From Endothia cerciana (Eukaryota > Ascomycota > Sordariomycetes > Diaporthales > Cryphonectriaceae): 64,000 nt of DNA. The DNA is taken from assembly GCA_026119935.1 (NCBI GenBank), contig JALRMH010000004.1:1178001-1242000 (forward strand), written 5' to 3'. Under the pieces are notes generated by a model. That model made no database searches. It was not told the origin of the DNA and was given only the letters and a program-made list of their open reading frames with translations. A program made the position numbers and the translations under genes. Numbering within the stretch: the stretch's first letter is position 1; each line of letters opens with the position of its first letter. Below are positions 1 through 10,617 of the stretch, one piece after another.

Positions 1-819
1 GCCCTCTTTGGCTGGGTGTACACGCTCAGCTGGTCGCTCTCCTTCTACCCCCAGCCGATCCTCAACTACCGCCGCAAGACCACCTCGGGCACCACCATCG
101 ACTTCCCCCTGATCAACTGTCTGGGCTTCCTCGCCTACCTCATATCCAATGCCGCCTTCTACTACTCGCCCGTAGTGCGCGAGCAGTACGCCGCCCGTAA
201 CAATGGCCACCAGCCGGCCGTGGCGTTCAACGACATCGCCTTTGCGGCGCACGCCCTTCTCCTCTCGCTCATCACCGCCTCGCAGTACTTCCTCCCCCGG
301 CCCTGGCGCTTCAGCCTCACCGTCAGCAACCGGCCCTCCCGCTTTATCCTCGGCACGGTGCTCGGCTGCGTGGCCGGCGTGCTCGTCATCATTCTGCTCG
401 TCGCGAGGGACGGCTCCCGGGGGGCGCACGCCGTCAACCCCCGGGAGGACTGGTGCTGGCTCGACGCCGTGTACGCGGTCGGCTATGTCAAGCTGTGGGT
501 CACGCTGATCAAGTTCACGCCGCAGGTCCTGGCCAACTTCCGGAACAAGAGCACGGCCGGGTGGAGCATCTGGCAGATCCTGCTGGACTTTGTCGGCGGC
601 GTGTTGAGCATCGCGCAGCTGCTGATCGACAGCTCGCTCGAGGGGGACTGGAGCGGCGTCACGGGCAACCCGGTCAAGTTCGCGCTGGGACAGGTCTCGA
701 TGATCTATGATCTGATCTTCTTCACCCAGCACTATGTGCTGTACAGGGGGAGTGATGGGAAGGCGGGTGAGAGGGAGGCGCTGCTTGAGAACGGACAGGC
801 GCACGGGAGGATAGATTGA
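1..819 (+). CDS. Cystinosin-like lysosomal/vacuolar cystine transporter (5' truncated by window edge)
   Basis: The frame is open from base 1, so the true start lies upstream; about 272 residues are visible. Two PQ-loop motifs are present, LSFYPQPILNYRRKTT near the left edge and IKFTPQVLANFRNKSTAGWS about 150 residues later, each next to hydrophobic membrane segments. In cystinosins (seven-helix PQ-loop carriers) these motifs line the proton-coupled cystine export path of the lysosome or vacuole. The segment after the first motif (DFPLINCLGFLAYLISN) also fits the family. The C-terminus is short and polar, ending EREALLENGQAHGRID; no clear GYDQL-type sorting signal is seen. It faces the next gene convergently, about 300 bp apart. 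Family assignment is strong; substrate is inferred from the family. Confidence 0.85.
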   Translation, partial: ALFGWVYTLSWSLSFYPQPILNYRRKTTSGTTIDFPLINCLGFLAYLISNAAFYYSPVVREQYAARNNGHQPAVAFNDIAFAAHALLLSLITASQYFLPRPWRFSLTVSNRPSRFILGTVLGCVAGVLVIILLVARDGSRGAHAVNPREDWCWLDAVYAVGYVKLWVTLIKFTPQVLANFRNKSTAGWSIWQILLDFVGGVLSIAQLLIDSSLEGDWSGVTGNPVKFALGQVSMIYDLIFFTQHYVLYRGSDGKAGEREALLENGQAHGRID

Positions 820-1116
820 GAGATTTGGTAGACCATATCGCACTTTCTTGTATCGCCCCCAGGCGTCGAATATGTTGGAGCATATTTAGGCATCTGAGAG
901 CCAGGTTCCCTAGATATGATAGACAGCACCGAAGCCAGGCACATCGGCCCTCTTGAGGGTCCAGATATCCGCACCCTTCGCACACATGGCCCGTCCGACT
1001 CAGTCGCGGCGTGACCTCCTACGACGCTCATCGCCCGTCCCTGCGTGAACTCGTGCAGTCATCTCCAGCTCCAGCCACTGCTTCTCCCCCCACCCCCCAG
1101 ATGCCGCAGCCCCAGC

Positions 1117-1623
1117 TCAGCCGGTCTTCGTCTTAGACCCCGTGTTCGGCCCACCCGCCGCCTGCCTCACCTGCGTGCCCTCCCTCACACCCACGCCCGC
1201 CAGGAACCCCGCCCTGATCGCCGCGGAGGCGAACAGCATGATGATGTTCACCCAGTCAAACAGCCTCCACGCGGCCGGGTTGAGCATGAGATCCCAGCCC
1301 AGCGCCTTCGCCGTGCCGGCCACGTGGAACAGGTCACATATCAGCATGCCGGCGACCATGGTCCTCCACACCGCCAGGTTGCCGTCGGCGACGCGCAGGA
1401 CGACGGCCTGGTTGAAGGCGAAGAGGAGGTAGGTGGCCGCGAGCTGGTCGAAGACGACCTGGAGCTCCGGGCGGTAGTGCGAGCGGTCGGCGGCCGGGGA
1501 CATGACGCTGAGGTAGAGGAGCGGGGAGCGGGAGGCCATGACGGCGCCGTAGAAGGCGGAGAAGGGCTCGATGTAGAGGTGCCATAGGCGGTAGACGGGG
1601 GCGATGTGGGGTCCTGATGACAT
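1117..1623 (-). CDS. Small four-helix fungal membrane protein, DUF7704-like
   Basis: Single-exon frame of 168 residues. I chose the ATG at 1621-1623 (MSSGPHIAPVYRLWHLYIEP) because the upstream in-frame extension to 1779 is Arg/Thr-rich and does not look like a membrane protein. Visible features are an N-terminal YRLWHLYIEPFSAFYGA segment, a VVFDQLAATYLLFAFNQAVVLR helix region, a third segment MVAGMLICDLFHVAG, and a last segment WVNIIMLFASAAIRAGF followed by a polar tail. This pattern (LYIEP start, four hydrophobic stretches, about 150-170 residues) matches my memory of the fungal DUF7704 family, whose function is unknown. An upstream exon cannot be excluded. Confidence 0.6.
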   Translation of the reverse strand: MSSGPHIAPVYRLWHLYIEPFSAFYGAVMASRSPLLYLSVMSPAADRSHYRPELQVVFDQLAATYLLFAFNQAVVLRVADGNLAVWRTMVAGMLICDLFHVAGTAKALGWDLMLNPAAWRLFDWVNIIMLFASAAIRAGFLAGVGVREGTQVRQAAGGPNTGSKTKTG

Positions 1624-4571
1624 GTCTGCTCGGGTAGCTATAACTGGCTTATCTTGATGGCTCTGTAAGGTCTGTCGACGGCACCCATGAACTTGTTGGT
1701 GTGCCAAGTCCGAGGCGGTGGTCATGGTTGTTCTGGCCGAGGTACGGCAAGTAGCTCGCTCGCGTCTCATCCGTGCCACATTTAGCGCATATTAAACTCT
1801 GTTTAACTACCAGGTGAGTAATGCTTTTTTTTTTTTGCTAGTCTGGAGCCTGTCCCGTCATTTCCTTTCCCACTCACGACAGGCTCACTAGGCCAAGGGA
1901 GATTTCACCGCCTGGCAGGCATCGATCGCTGTCGAGGAGGAGTAGTGATACTATAGTCCACGCCACGCTGTGGAGTTTTGGACCGGCCTCAGCCCCCTCA
2001 GAGGCTAATACTCCAACGATCCAGAAGCGGTTTCACACGTATGGGGGTCCCCCGAGAGATGAGCATCCGGTCCTGGTTTCCTGATAAACGTGCCCTGCTC
2101 CCCAGCTCGCCTCGCCTCTCTTCGCTTCTCCGGCAGCCTCCGGACCCATCCTTTCTTCCCCCAAAAAATCCCACCCTCAATCAACCTCAGGCGACGACTT
2201 TTACCGTGTCAATATCGTTTGTGAGATCCTACACAAATCTCGATGACTACTTCACCCCCCCCCCCTGGTTTCTGGACGTTGGTCAACGGAAGCACCGGGC
2301 ACGTCCCATCAAGCAACGTGCTTCATGTCATCCCGTCAAGGGCGGGGAGGACAAGAAGCTTGAGAGGTCTGGTCTGAGAGGCATGGTGCGCTCTAAGCGC
2401 CCCCACGCCCGGCCTTTCTGCGTGGGTCAGCCTCGGCTGGCTGGCATGATTCAACGTCACCGGCCGCTGCAGGCATGAAGGTACTGCGGTATCTGTGCTG
2501 GAAAGCCACAGTCCTGGGTGTTTCTGAAGGCTTTGCTGTGTCCATCGACAGGGCAGCCCTAATTCTGGACGGATCGGTTGTTTCGGCCGATGTTCTAGAC
2601 CCTCTGTCTGTTGTGGTATTGGCCGGCCTTGACAGCTCCCGAACAGCCAACGAGCCGCCCTCCTACTGGAAACAGAGATCTGGCCCGACCTCTCTTCTTA
2701 CTATGGTACCAACCTACCCCGCCGTGTTGTACCATCAGATGAGGACAGTCCCCAGAGAGGACCGTCCCATCCTTACCTTCCTCTTTCCGCCAGCAGATCT
2801 GGAGCCCGCCGTCCCGTTGCTTGGTAACGTGCTTGCTCGAGGTCCGCATGGACGCCACGCGACAGGACCCGGCGTGTCTAGCACTCCCAGGAGCGCGGCG
2901 CCACCTTCATGCAGGAACACTTGCGTCAGCGTGGCCCGCACAGACAGTCGGCAGGCAGACCGACTGCGCGGGCTGGGTGCGCGCGGAAAGGCGAGCCGGT
3001 CAATTAACGAACCCTTGCACTTGACTCTGCGTGTCGACGTATCACCTTTAGCCCGCGAAGCCTCGAGAGGAGTGGCGGAGCTACGCCCCCACGATCCTGG
3101 AGCTCTGCTGTCACCCCCCAAAGCTCTGCAGCCTCTTCGTTTTCCTTTTTTGCCCTCCTTCCCTTCCCCTGCTTCCTCTCTGTTGCCAGGCGGGGGGGGA
3201 AACTGATGCCGTCTTCCGACGGGGACACCCCAGTGTGGGCGTTTCTTCTTGATACCCGCGGGAAGACGAGGAATTAGATCTGCTGTGGCTTATTTCCTTC
3301 TGCATCTGGCAAGAGGAGCGCGAAGGTGAAGCGCTCTCGTTTCTGCTACCTCGGAAGTTTTCGAGACGATAGGACGCCGTGCTGGGAGTGCAGAAGTGGG
3401 CAGCTGTCAACGAGAGCCCCCGGGATAGGCTGGATCGACCCTGGACTCGATCGGGTGAGACAGTGGGGTGCTTCTAGACCCCCTTCTCGACCTCGACGGT
3501 GACTATCTACGGGTCCGTCCCGTGTTTGAGGAGGTTCCATCCCCAGGGCATCACGGCCTCCTCGGCCCACACTCGTTTACTGTGGTATTTCTTGTGTAGC
3601 ACTCGTCAGTGTTGCGTCCTGGCCTGACCCGAAGAAGTCTTCGATTGTTTTCTCGAACAATTGGCCGAAGGTCGGCCGACGCTTCGTTCCGGCCCAACAT
3701 TTGGTTGGTTTGTCTGCCTCTGACTGGTGTGTCCTCATTGGGCATCTGAGCCGTGCCTGCGTTGGCTTTTCCTATATGTGTGTGGTCGGGCAGTCCGGAC
3801 GGCTTGATTAATACCACCTACCCATCATGACCCGATTGTCGATAGCTTGGGAACCGTTCTTACCATGGCGTGTTCCTCGTTAGCGATGCCGCCAGACTGT
3901 CAGTATGATTCCCGGTCCGTTCTTTACCACTTCCGCGTCTTGGGGGGGAAGGGGGAGGGGAAGTTCATCTGCACCGCTTGACCGTTGGGACGCCAGCCGC
4001 ACTTTTGTACAACGTACTGCTTTCATCTTATTTTCTCGCCTGCTTGAACGGATGAAGATACCCCTGGACCTGCGGGCAGACGAGTCCTCAGCACGTTGCT
4101 GCTAGTCCTGCACCCATCCCTGCCCTCGCCGTCAAACCTTCAACAATGTCCAATCCCCGGATCGTCTCCTGTGCGAGAGCCAGCGGCACCGCCAGGCGAG
4201 CAAGTCACTTGTTGTACCGACTAACACATCTTATCAGGTCGATTGGCAGCCTTGGCGGAGATTGGGAAGAAGGATTCGGAATGAAACGCATATGGTTATG
4301 CGGATCGCCAGCTCGATCTGTAGATCCCCTCTTCTAGTTGTTTGACCTTGCGTATTTGATCTGGAATTTGCCTCGCAGGGTCGCATTAGACGACCTCGCC
4401 TTGGTCCTCTTCTTCCTTTTTTCGGCCAAATTTTTTTCTCTCCTAAAGACCTGTACTATAGTACGTTCAATGTCCTGGCAGCCCAGTCCATTCTTGAATA
4501 TAGTTACGAATCCTTCATCCATACGGCGGACTCTGTCTAGGTCTCTACACCTATGACCACAGGCGGCGGTA
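1624..4571. other. Long spacer upstream of the rhodopsin-domain gene; no supported gene
   Basis: About 2.9 kb. The longest open frame (2475-3206, plus) has no recognisable domain and its composition does not resemble the neighbouring genes. An 11-nt poly-C tract lies at 2255-2265. Pyrimidine-rich sequence near 4410-4445 could belong to the promoter or leader of the gene starting at 4572. Confidence 0.5.
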
Positions 4572-4579
4572 ATGGCTGA
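4553..4579 (+). promoter_or_regulatory. Short uORF overlapping the start codon of the rhodopsin-domain gene
   Basis: An ATG at 4553-4555 opens an eight-codon frame ending in TGA at 4577-4579, which overlaps the main ATG at 4572 in another frame. If the transcript begins upstream of 4553, ribosomes must skip this ATG or reinitiate backwards. Whether it is transcribed is unknown. Confidence 0.4.
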
Positions 4580-6311
4580 TGACGCGGGTTACATCAACCA
4601 GTACAACGGCGGGTCTCTTGTGATCACTGCTATTCTTTTCCTCGCCTTGACCTGGCTGTCCGTAGCCCTCCGTACCCATGTGCGAGCCTTCATGACAACT
4701 GCCTTCGAGGTCGACGACTGGCTCATGCTGGTAGCGCAGGTATGATCCGAGCAGGAGATACCCTCGAGGCTAGATTAAGTTGACGCGCGTCCCACCAGGC
4801 AAACTTCACTGTGTCATGCAGCTTCATATTAACTGGTGTCGCCAATGGGGTTGGGAGGCATAATTCCGTCCTGCCCCAGTGGGAGCAGATCGCGGGCTCG
4901 AAAGTATGTTCCAAGGATGGCCTCCCGCACATGTCTTGACAAAATGCTAATTGCTACGCCACAGTGGCAAGCCCTCGCAACGGCGACATACATCACCAAC
5001 ATGATGTTCATCAAGCTCAGCGTCGGCTTCTTCCTCCTGCGGCTCGCAACCCAGAGACGCTTCAAGTGGATCATCTGGGTCAGCATGGCCGTCGTCTTCC
5101 TCTGGTCCACTGCCCTGTTCTTCTGGGATGTCTTTCAATGTCAGCCCGCCGCCGCTCAGTGGGACACAACCCTACCAAATTACGAATGCGTCTCGGCGAC
5201 GCAGGTGGTCAGCGCTGCATACGCCCTGTCGGTCCTGAACATCGTAACCGACTGGCTTTATGCTCTACTTCCGATTCCGATGATATGGAAGGCCAAGATG
5301 ACCGCGCAGACAAAGATCACCGTCGCTTTGGTGTTGGGCCTAGGGATATTGTGAGTTACCCAGCCCAGTGGTGGAGGGACTAGGGGGCTTGCCCGAATGC
5401 GTGTTCCCCAGGAATATCATCTTTTGCTGACCCGCAAACCGCAAGTGCATCCGTTGCCACGCTCATCAGAGTCAGGTTCCTCGTGGATTTGACAGACGTC
5501 GACGACATCCTCTGTAAGAAGCCACTTCCGCCGCTGGCGCACGCCGGTGGCTTGTCCCCATGTCTCAGTTCCTGGTTGTGTCGTGCATTTCTCAGCCGCA
5601 TATCCGCTCAAAGCTGACCTGCTCGGCCCCCCAGACGCTGGCACGGACGCCATGGTGTGGACGCTCGTCGAACCGGGCGTCGCGATCGTCGCGTCCTCCC
5701 TCGTCACCATCCGACCGCTACTCCGCCGGATGCGCCTCAGGGGCTTTGAGTCCTCCGAGCGGAGTCGCAACCCGAACGTCTTCAACCGCTACGGACGCAA
5801 TCGGGGCATCAGCGAGATTCCCAGGAACGATATGGATGCAAAGGAGGACCGGGCGGCCGCCGGGATGGCCGGGTTCGTGCCGCGGGACCTGAAGCTCAGC
5901 GACCTGGAGGGGGGCAACCCACGCTCGGGGTCAATGACGAACACGAAGGGCCTTTCGAGCCGGGACGCGACGTCAAGCCGGGGCACGACGGTGGCCTCGA
6001 GGGCATCAAGCCACGACAGGGAGCTGGGGAACGGTCCAGGTCAGCACTGGGGTATCGGCATGGCTGTCACCGTGCAGGAGGACGATGAGATCGACCTCGA
6101 CGAGGTCTCGCCCGTCACGCTACGGTCAGGACAGGGCGCGCAGACGGGCAGCAGCGAGAGCCTGTTTGTCCTCGAGGGACCGCCGATGGTAAACCCGGGC
6201 AGGACGATGTGGCGGAGCGGCACGCCGACCACCCCCGAGGAATCGGACATGATACAGGGGTTGAGTTATCCAGCGAGAAGCGGCATGAACAGCCGGAGCC
6301 CGCTCCCATGA
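4572..6311 (+). CDS. Rhodopsin-domain (Pth11-like, non-CFEM) seven-helix integral membrane protein
   Basis: Five exons: 4572-4739, 4799-4903, 4965-5350, 5446-5513 and 5635-6311, total 1404 nt, 467 residues. All introns are GT-AG; the second contains a good TGCTAAT branch site. The protein starts with a hydrophobic helix (LVITAILFLALTWLSVALR) followed by the polar VRAFMTTAFEVDDWLML loop typical of the fungal rhodopsin domain. Later landmarks are the ATYITNMMFIKLSVGFFLLR segment, the family-like LGIFASVATLIRVRFL after helix six, and VEPGVAIVASSLVTIRPLL for the last helix. There is no Cys-rich CFEM domain. About 190 cytoplasmic residues follow, rich in Ser/Arg/Gly and acidic patches. Members are plasma-membrane proteins, some with receptor-like roles; ligand unknown. 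Confidence 0.85.
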
Positions 6312-7373
6312 GGGTATGCTGGTGCCACGGATCGCGTCGTATAGCATGGGCGCCCAGAATACGTCGACCTGGCTGGAAGGAGACAGAAAAAAAAAAAAAA
6401 AGATATGGGGGAAAAAAGGACGGCCGACGAGCCAGGCGGACTTATGGCAGCAACATGGAGTTGGTTGGTATCATAGATCTTCAGAATCTGGACTTGGTGT
6501 TCTGGTGCACTGGTGAGACGGATAGGATGTAACGGCTCTTCTGTGCTCGGATGGTCCATCATTGTGCGGAGCTGCTCGCGTTTGGCCGCGTAGGAGCCAC
6601 GCAGGAGCCATCAGAGAACCTCCTAAGCCTAGGAGTAGCCTTTCCAGGTCTAATTAGAAGGCTGGAGTGATGCTACGGGGTTTCCGGGATTTGCCTTGCT
6701 CCAATATTGTTCAGGTATTCTGGTCATATGCGAGGAACTGCAGGCCGGGTAGACATGTATACTCGGGTACCGGACTGGCATTTTTCGTCACCTGAAGAAT
6801 GATATTGGGTGGTCACAAACGTGACTGCCACATGCAATGAGCTCAGATCATTCTCATCTGATCGACGACTAGCTAGGAACCTGATTATTTGACTGCTGTA
6901 TTAAGCAAGTGCTTGTAGTGCTCGACTTTGGTTTCACTGAGCCTCGCCGAAAGGACCTAGATGTGTGTGTGTGTATGTGTGTGTAATGCTTCTATATTCC
7001 GAGGCATAAGGGGTGTGTTGACCTATCCTTCCTACTCCCCCCCCAGTTTGACCCTCTAATCCTATTTTGCTGCGAAAATTTTTGCTGATCGAAGCTGGAG
7101 AAGGTTGACCACCGCTTTGAGGGCAATGAGGCGCAATTCAATGTGCTGTCCATATAATGGACGGTGTTTCACACGAACACGTTCTAAACCGTGGTCATAT
7201 TACTCAGAGACGTGAAGCACCTCGGTCTCGTGTGCCAGCTGAATTCGCATTCATTATTGTGCCTGGTATTTACACGCTCGCTAGGGCCTTTTGTCGCTCG
7301 CCACCTTGTCCTGATCGCATGTTCCTTGGTACTGGTTGTTGGACGCTCCTTGGTGCTCGACGTTGCCTGCGCC
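6312..7373. other. Intergenic region with a TG microsatellite
   Basis: Probable 3' flanks of two convergent genes. It holds a (TG)n tract with one interruption at 6961-6985, a poly-A run near 6388-6401 and AT-rich sequence around 6830-7100. No coding frame with recognisable features was found. Confidence 0.5.
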
Positions 7374-8462
7374 TCAATCCTGATGGTGGCTAGCGCTCTT
7401 CTGGCCGTGGCTCGATTCTCGTCCCCGGGTGCTGCTCGCTCCCTCGTCCTGGCCGTTGCTTGCACCTTTGGTCTTTCGGGTCTCCCCAGCCCCAACAGAT
7501 GCGCCGCCCTTGATCACGCTGGACCCACCAGCTCCAACGGAAGGGGCGCCGCCCTTAGCATCGCTAATCTTGCCAGTTTCGGTGGAAGACGTATCAGCCT
7601 TACCCTTACCGGCTTTGCCAGATGGACCGGCAGATGCACCGCCCTTGGGCTTGTTGACCTTGCCAGCCCCAGCGGGGCTGGAGGGACCGGTCCTAGCCTC
7701 GTCACCTTTGTCAGGAGCACCTCCGTGCTCGGCTCCGCCAGTGTGTCCAGTCTTGGCCTCACCCGTACCGCTGTTCTAAGCGTGGCTGTGGCTCGCGCCC
7801 TGGCCATGGCTGGAGGCAGCTCTATGGCCCTGGCCCCCGGATGGCTGTTGGTGGTGACTGTCACCTGACCCGGCCGCGTGTGTTCGAGGAGAAGAAGTCC
7901 TTCCTTGGGCAGAACCTGGGCTGGAGCCTGGAGCCTTGCTGCTCGATTCAGAGCCGATACCCGAACCAGAGCCCATATTTGAACCGGTTTTCATGCTCAG
8001 ACCAGCAGATTGCACATCATGACCGGGGCCGACTTTAAAATCACCAGACTCTGTACCAGGGGTGGAGTCCATGCCCGAACCAGAGTTCATAGGCGAGCCG
8101 GAGCCCTTGTGTGAGCCGGAGCCCTTGTGTGAGCCGGAGCCCTTGTGCGAGCCGGAGCCCTTGTGCGAGTCTGAGCTCATATGAGAGCCAGAGACTATGG
8201 GCGAACCAGAATCCATCTTCGGACCAGACGCCATGCCACCAGGCTCCACGCCCGATCCGGTAGAATCGCCATGCGAGAAGGAGAACGGCGCGCCTCCAGC
8301 GGCCGAATGCTGAGAGCCATGACTGTTTAAGCCCTCATTTGGGGAGCCGAGCGACGGGTCCTGCATAGAATTGTCGGACATCACACTGTGCGGGGCGGCC
8401 AAAACCCCCTGGGCAAGGAGGAAGGCCACAAGGAGGTTCCCGGTCACGTTGGTGGTACGCAT
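7374..8462 (-). CDS. Secreted Ser/Gly/His-rich low-complexity protein; frame interrupted by an in-frame TAG
   Basis: The ATG at 8460-8462 begins a clear signal peptide (MRTTNVTGNLLVAFLLAQG, cleavage likely near VLA-AP). The mature part is rich in Ser, Gly, His, Met and Lys and has four exact copies of a six-residue SHKGSG unit. The first stop is TAG at 7776-7778 (228 residues from this ATG). The same frame then runs a further 133 sense codons to a TGA at 7374-7376 with similar low-complexity composition (Gly, Ala, Ser, Lys, Thr; for example KGGASVGAG and SSHGQKSASHHQD). Readings are a normal stop at 7776, readthrough or A-to-I editing of UAG to UGG, an unrecognised intron, or a nonsense mutation. 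Low complexity keeps other frames open too, so openness alone is weak evidence. It is presumably extracellular or wall-associated; no domain recognised. Confidence 0.6.
8095..8166 (-). repeat. Four tandem 18-bp units encoding SHKGSG
   Basis: Plus-strand unit GAGCCGGAGCCCTTGTGY repeated four times without interruption; only the last base of the unit (T or C) varies. It lies in frame within the secreted low-complexity protein, so copy-number change would add or remove whole six-residue units. Confidence 0.9.
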
Positions 8463-10048
8463 CTTGGAAGGTATCTCAAGATGATATGTCGGTTCTGTTT
8501 GGGGCTGTGAAGGGTCCAGAAGGTCTCTCAAGAGAAGGTCTTGCGTTGGGATTAAGGTGGGTGGTTGTGAATTGACGGGAAGGGATGGGTACTACCGGAG
8601 TACTTTGTTGATATTAAGAGAAAGTGTTTGGACGACACAGTCGTTACCCAAAATGAAGAGAAAGGGAAGAAGACACTACTGCCAGAGTAAGAGCTTTTTG
8701 GATGAAGAGAAGACTAAGAGAATGATGTCGATGGCCAGAATGTTTAGTGGACGATGCAGAGGATGAACCCTTATATCATAGCCCCTCTTCAGACGCACTG
8801 GCGTCCTTCCTCCCTACATCATAATCCGACTCAAGAAAATTCGCAGAGTTTTTCAGTCTTACTGAAGGGGTAGATGAGATTGAGTAAGACGGTCGTCTTC
8901 AAGACGTCCTCCGCCTTAGATACGCGAAGCAAGTCTGACAGTGGCAGGGTCCTCGTGTCGGTATGAGTGAGCATCTTGTACGAATTTGCGTATTGTCATT
9001 GGCTTCAGAGTCTAGATATCCGCAATATCCAATTTGCGTAACGCGAGTATATGTTCCAACGGCGGCTGTTGGCTTATCGCTGTCAGACGTGACGGATGCT
9101 TTGATGTCTCGGAAAAGTTCCAACATTCGTGATGATGAATGCCGTAGTCGCAGATGGATTCAGACTTGTAGGGCTGAGCTTGAACGGACCAGGCAAACCG
9201 GAAATAACTGCAGCTGAGGCCATTGGAGTGGATACCACAAATGGGGTCAACTGACCTTGTGCGTAAGTTAGTCTTACAGACCCGAACTGGAGCCGGCTCT
9301 AGTAAGCTCAGTCAACACTGTTATAATTGCGGTAGCAACTGCTTCGTGTATTCCTTCTCAGACAGTTGCTCACAATACATATAGCGGAAAGAAAACAAAA
9401 GAAGGAGCAAGTAACGCTACTCTAGTTGGTAGAGTTGGTGAGCAGTAGCAACGGTGCATGATGAATGTCTGTTGTGTCGGGGGCTGAGGGCGGCAGTGTG
9501 GAGGATCATGACCAGATTCCGCTTTGAGTTACTTGAGATTTTATTCACTTGAAATTTGCTCTCTCGCCATCCTTGTGCGAACTGGATGATGATGATGCCC
9601 AGAGTGCAGATCCGTCACGATTGAGCTGGGGTGCTTCAGACGTCGGAGCTCACGGCGACGGAAGTTTGGCCATGGTAGGATGTCTGGGAGAATAAGCATG
9701 GCTTCCAAGAACATTCCCCCTTCCTACCGTTGTATTGCTCCTCTGTATGCCTCCAAGGCCCGAGGCTGTATAATGGCTCTTCCACCGCAGACCTCCGTGC
9801 TCTGCATGCGTGTGTACGTAATCTGATGTGCCATCCCATACGACGTGCAACGTTCCGAGAGCACAATCGTTGATTTCTAGCCCCTGGAATCATATAAGCG
9901 GATGTGGTATCTGGAAAGGCGATGTCTGTCTCCGCGGCCCGGCCGGCCTCTCGGCACCAGCAAAGCCCTGCCAGAAATTGGAAGGCTGCAATAGCTCATA
10001 CAGGTTCCTGTCTCCTTCCGAGTTGAGACCCTATATAGCACAGCCCAA
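8463..10048. other. Intergenic region between the secreted protein gene and UBC7
   Basis: The right part is the 3' flank of UBC7 and the left part the 5' flank of the secreted gene. Frames at 8899-9217 and 9636-9893 are short, overlapping and featureless. No gene supported. Confidence 0.5.
8769..8777 (-). promoter_or_regulatory. TATA-like element for the secreted low-complexity gene
   Basis: GATATAAGG on the minus strand, about 310 nt upstream of the ATG at 8462. It would imply a leader of roughly 280 nt. Match to consensus only. Confidence 0.35.
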
Positions 10049-10617
10049 CTACAGTCCTAATGACCGCCTGACGCTCTCCTGGACCTTCTTGTCGTACTCC
10101 TCCCTGCGGTCGCGCCACATCTTGGCAGCGTCGACGTTGGCAGGACTCTCGTCATTCGGCTCGGCCAGAAGGTTCATGACAGAGAGTAGGATCTTCTCGA
10201 CGGACTGAATGGGCGACCACCGCTCGGATGCGTGCTCGTAGTGGTTGGGGTCATCGCCGGCTGGGTGGAGGATGGAAATGCAGACGAGACCGGTTGGGTA
10301 TACTGTACGTTTTCGCCTGTCAGCCTTCGTCTCCCAAACTAAACAGGCCGCATCCAGTATGTATCAGATATACCATTTGGGTGCCACATCTCGCCCAGGA
10401 ACTTCATGGTCGGCGGCGATAGCGGGTAGTCGTTTGGGAACTTCAGCTCGGCGGGAAAGACGCCGCCCTCGAAGGGTGTGCCTTCTGGGCCTTGGATAAG
10501 GGCTTGCCAGTTTAGCAGGTCGTCCTCGGAAACAGGGCCGGCGGTGATGCCATCGGGTGGACTGTTGGTGAGCATCCGATACTCCTGGAGGAGCCGGCGT
10601 TGCGCAGTCGATGTCAT
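10049..10617 (-). CDS. UBC7: Ubiquitin-conjugating enzyme E2, UBC7/UBE2G2 type
   Basis: Two exons, 10374-10617 and 10049-10302, separated by a 71-nt intron; the joined frame is 165 residues, exactly the length of yeast Ubc7 and human UBE2G2. It has the E2 fold landmarks PEGTPFEGGVFPAELKFPNDYP and SPPTMKFLGEMWHPN, then the active-site segment YPTGLVCISILH with the catalytic cysteine at residue 89. The family-specific insertion after it (HPAGDDPNHYEHASERWSP) and LAEPNDESPANVDAAKMWRD are present. Ubc7 enzymes sit at the cytosolic ER face with Cue1-type partners and build Lys48 chains on ER-associated degradation substrates. The start MTSTAQRRLLQEYR is the usual one. It is divergent from the Mmc1-like gene. 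Confidence 0.95.

Noticed and set aside
1334..1585. Pro/Arg/Leu-rich minus-strand frame
   Set aside because: Shadow of the DUF7704-like gene in another frame.
2475..3206. 243-codon plus-strand frame in the first long spacer
   Set aside because: No domain, signal peptide or splice context; equally long overlapping frames exist on the other strand.
7191..7868. 225-codon plus-strand frame of hydrophobic, Leu/Val/Ala-rich composition
   Set aside because: It is the antisense of the low-complexity secreted gene; GC-rich repeats keep several frames open.
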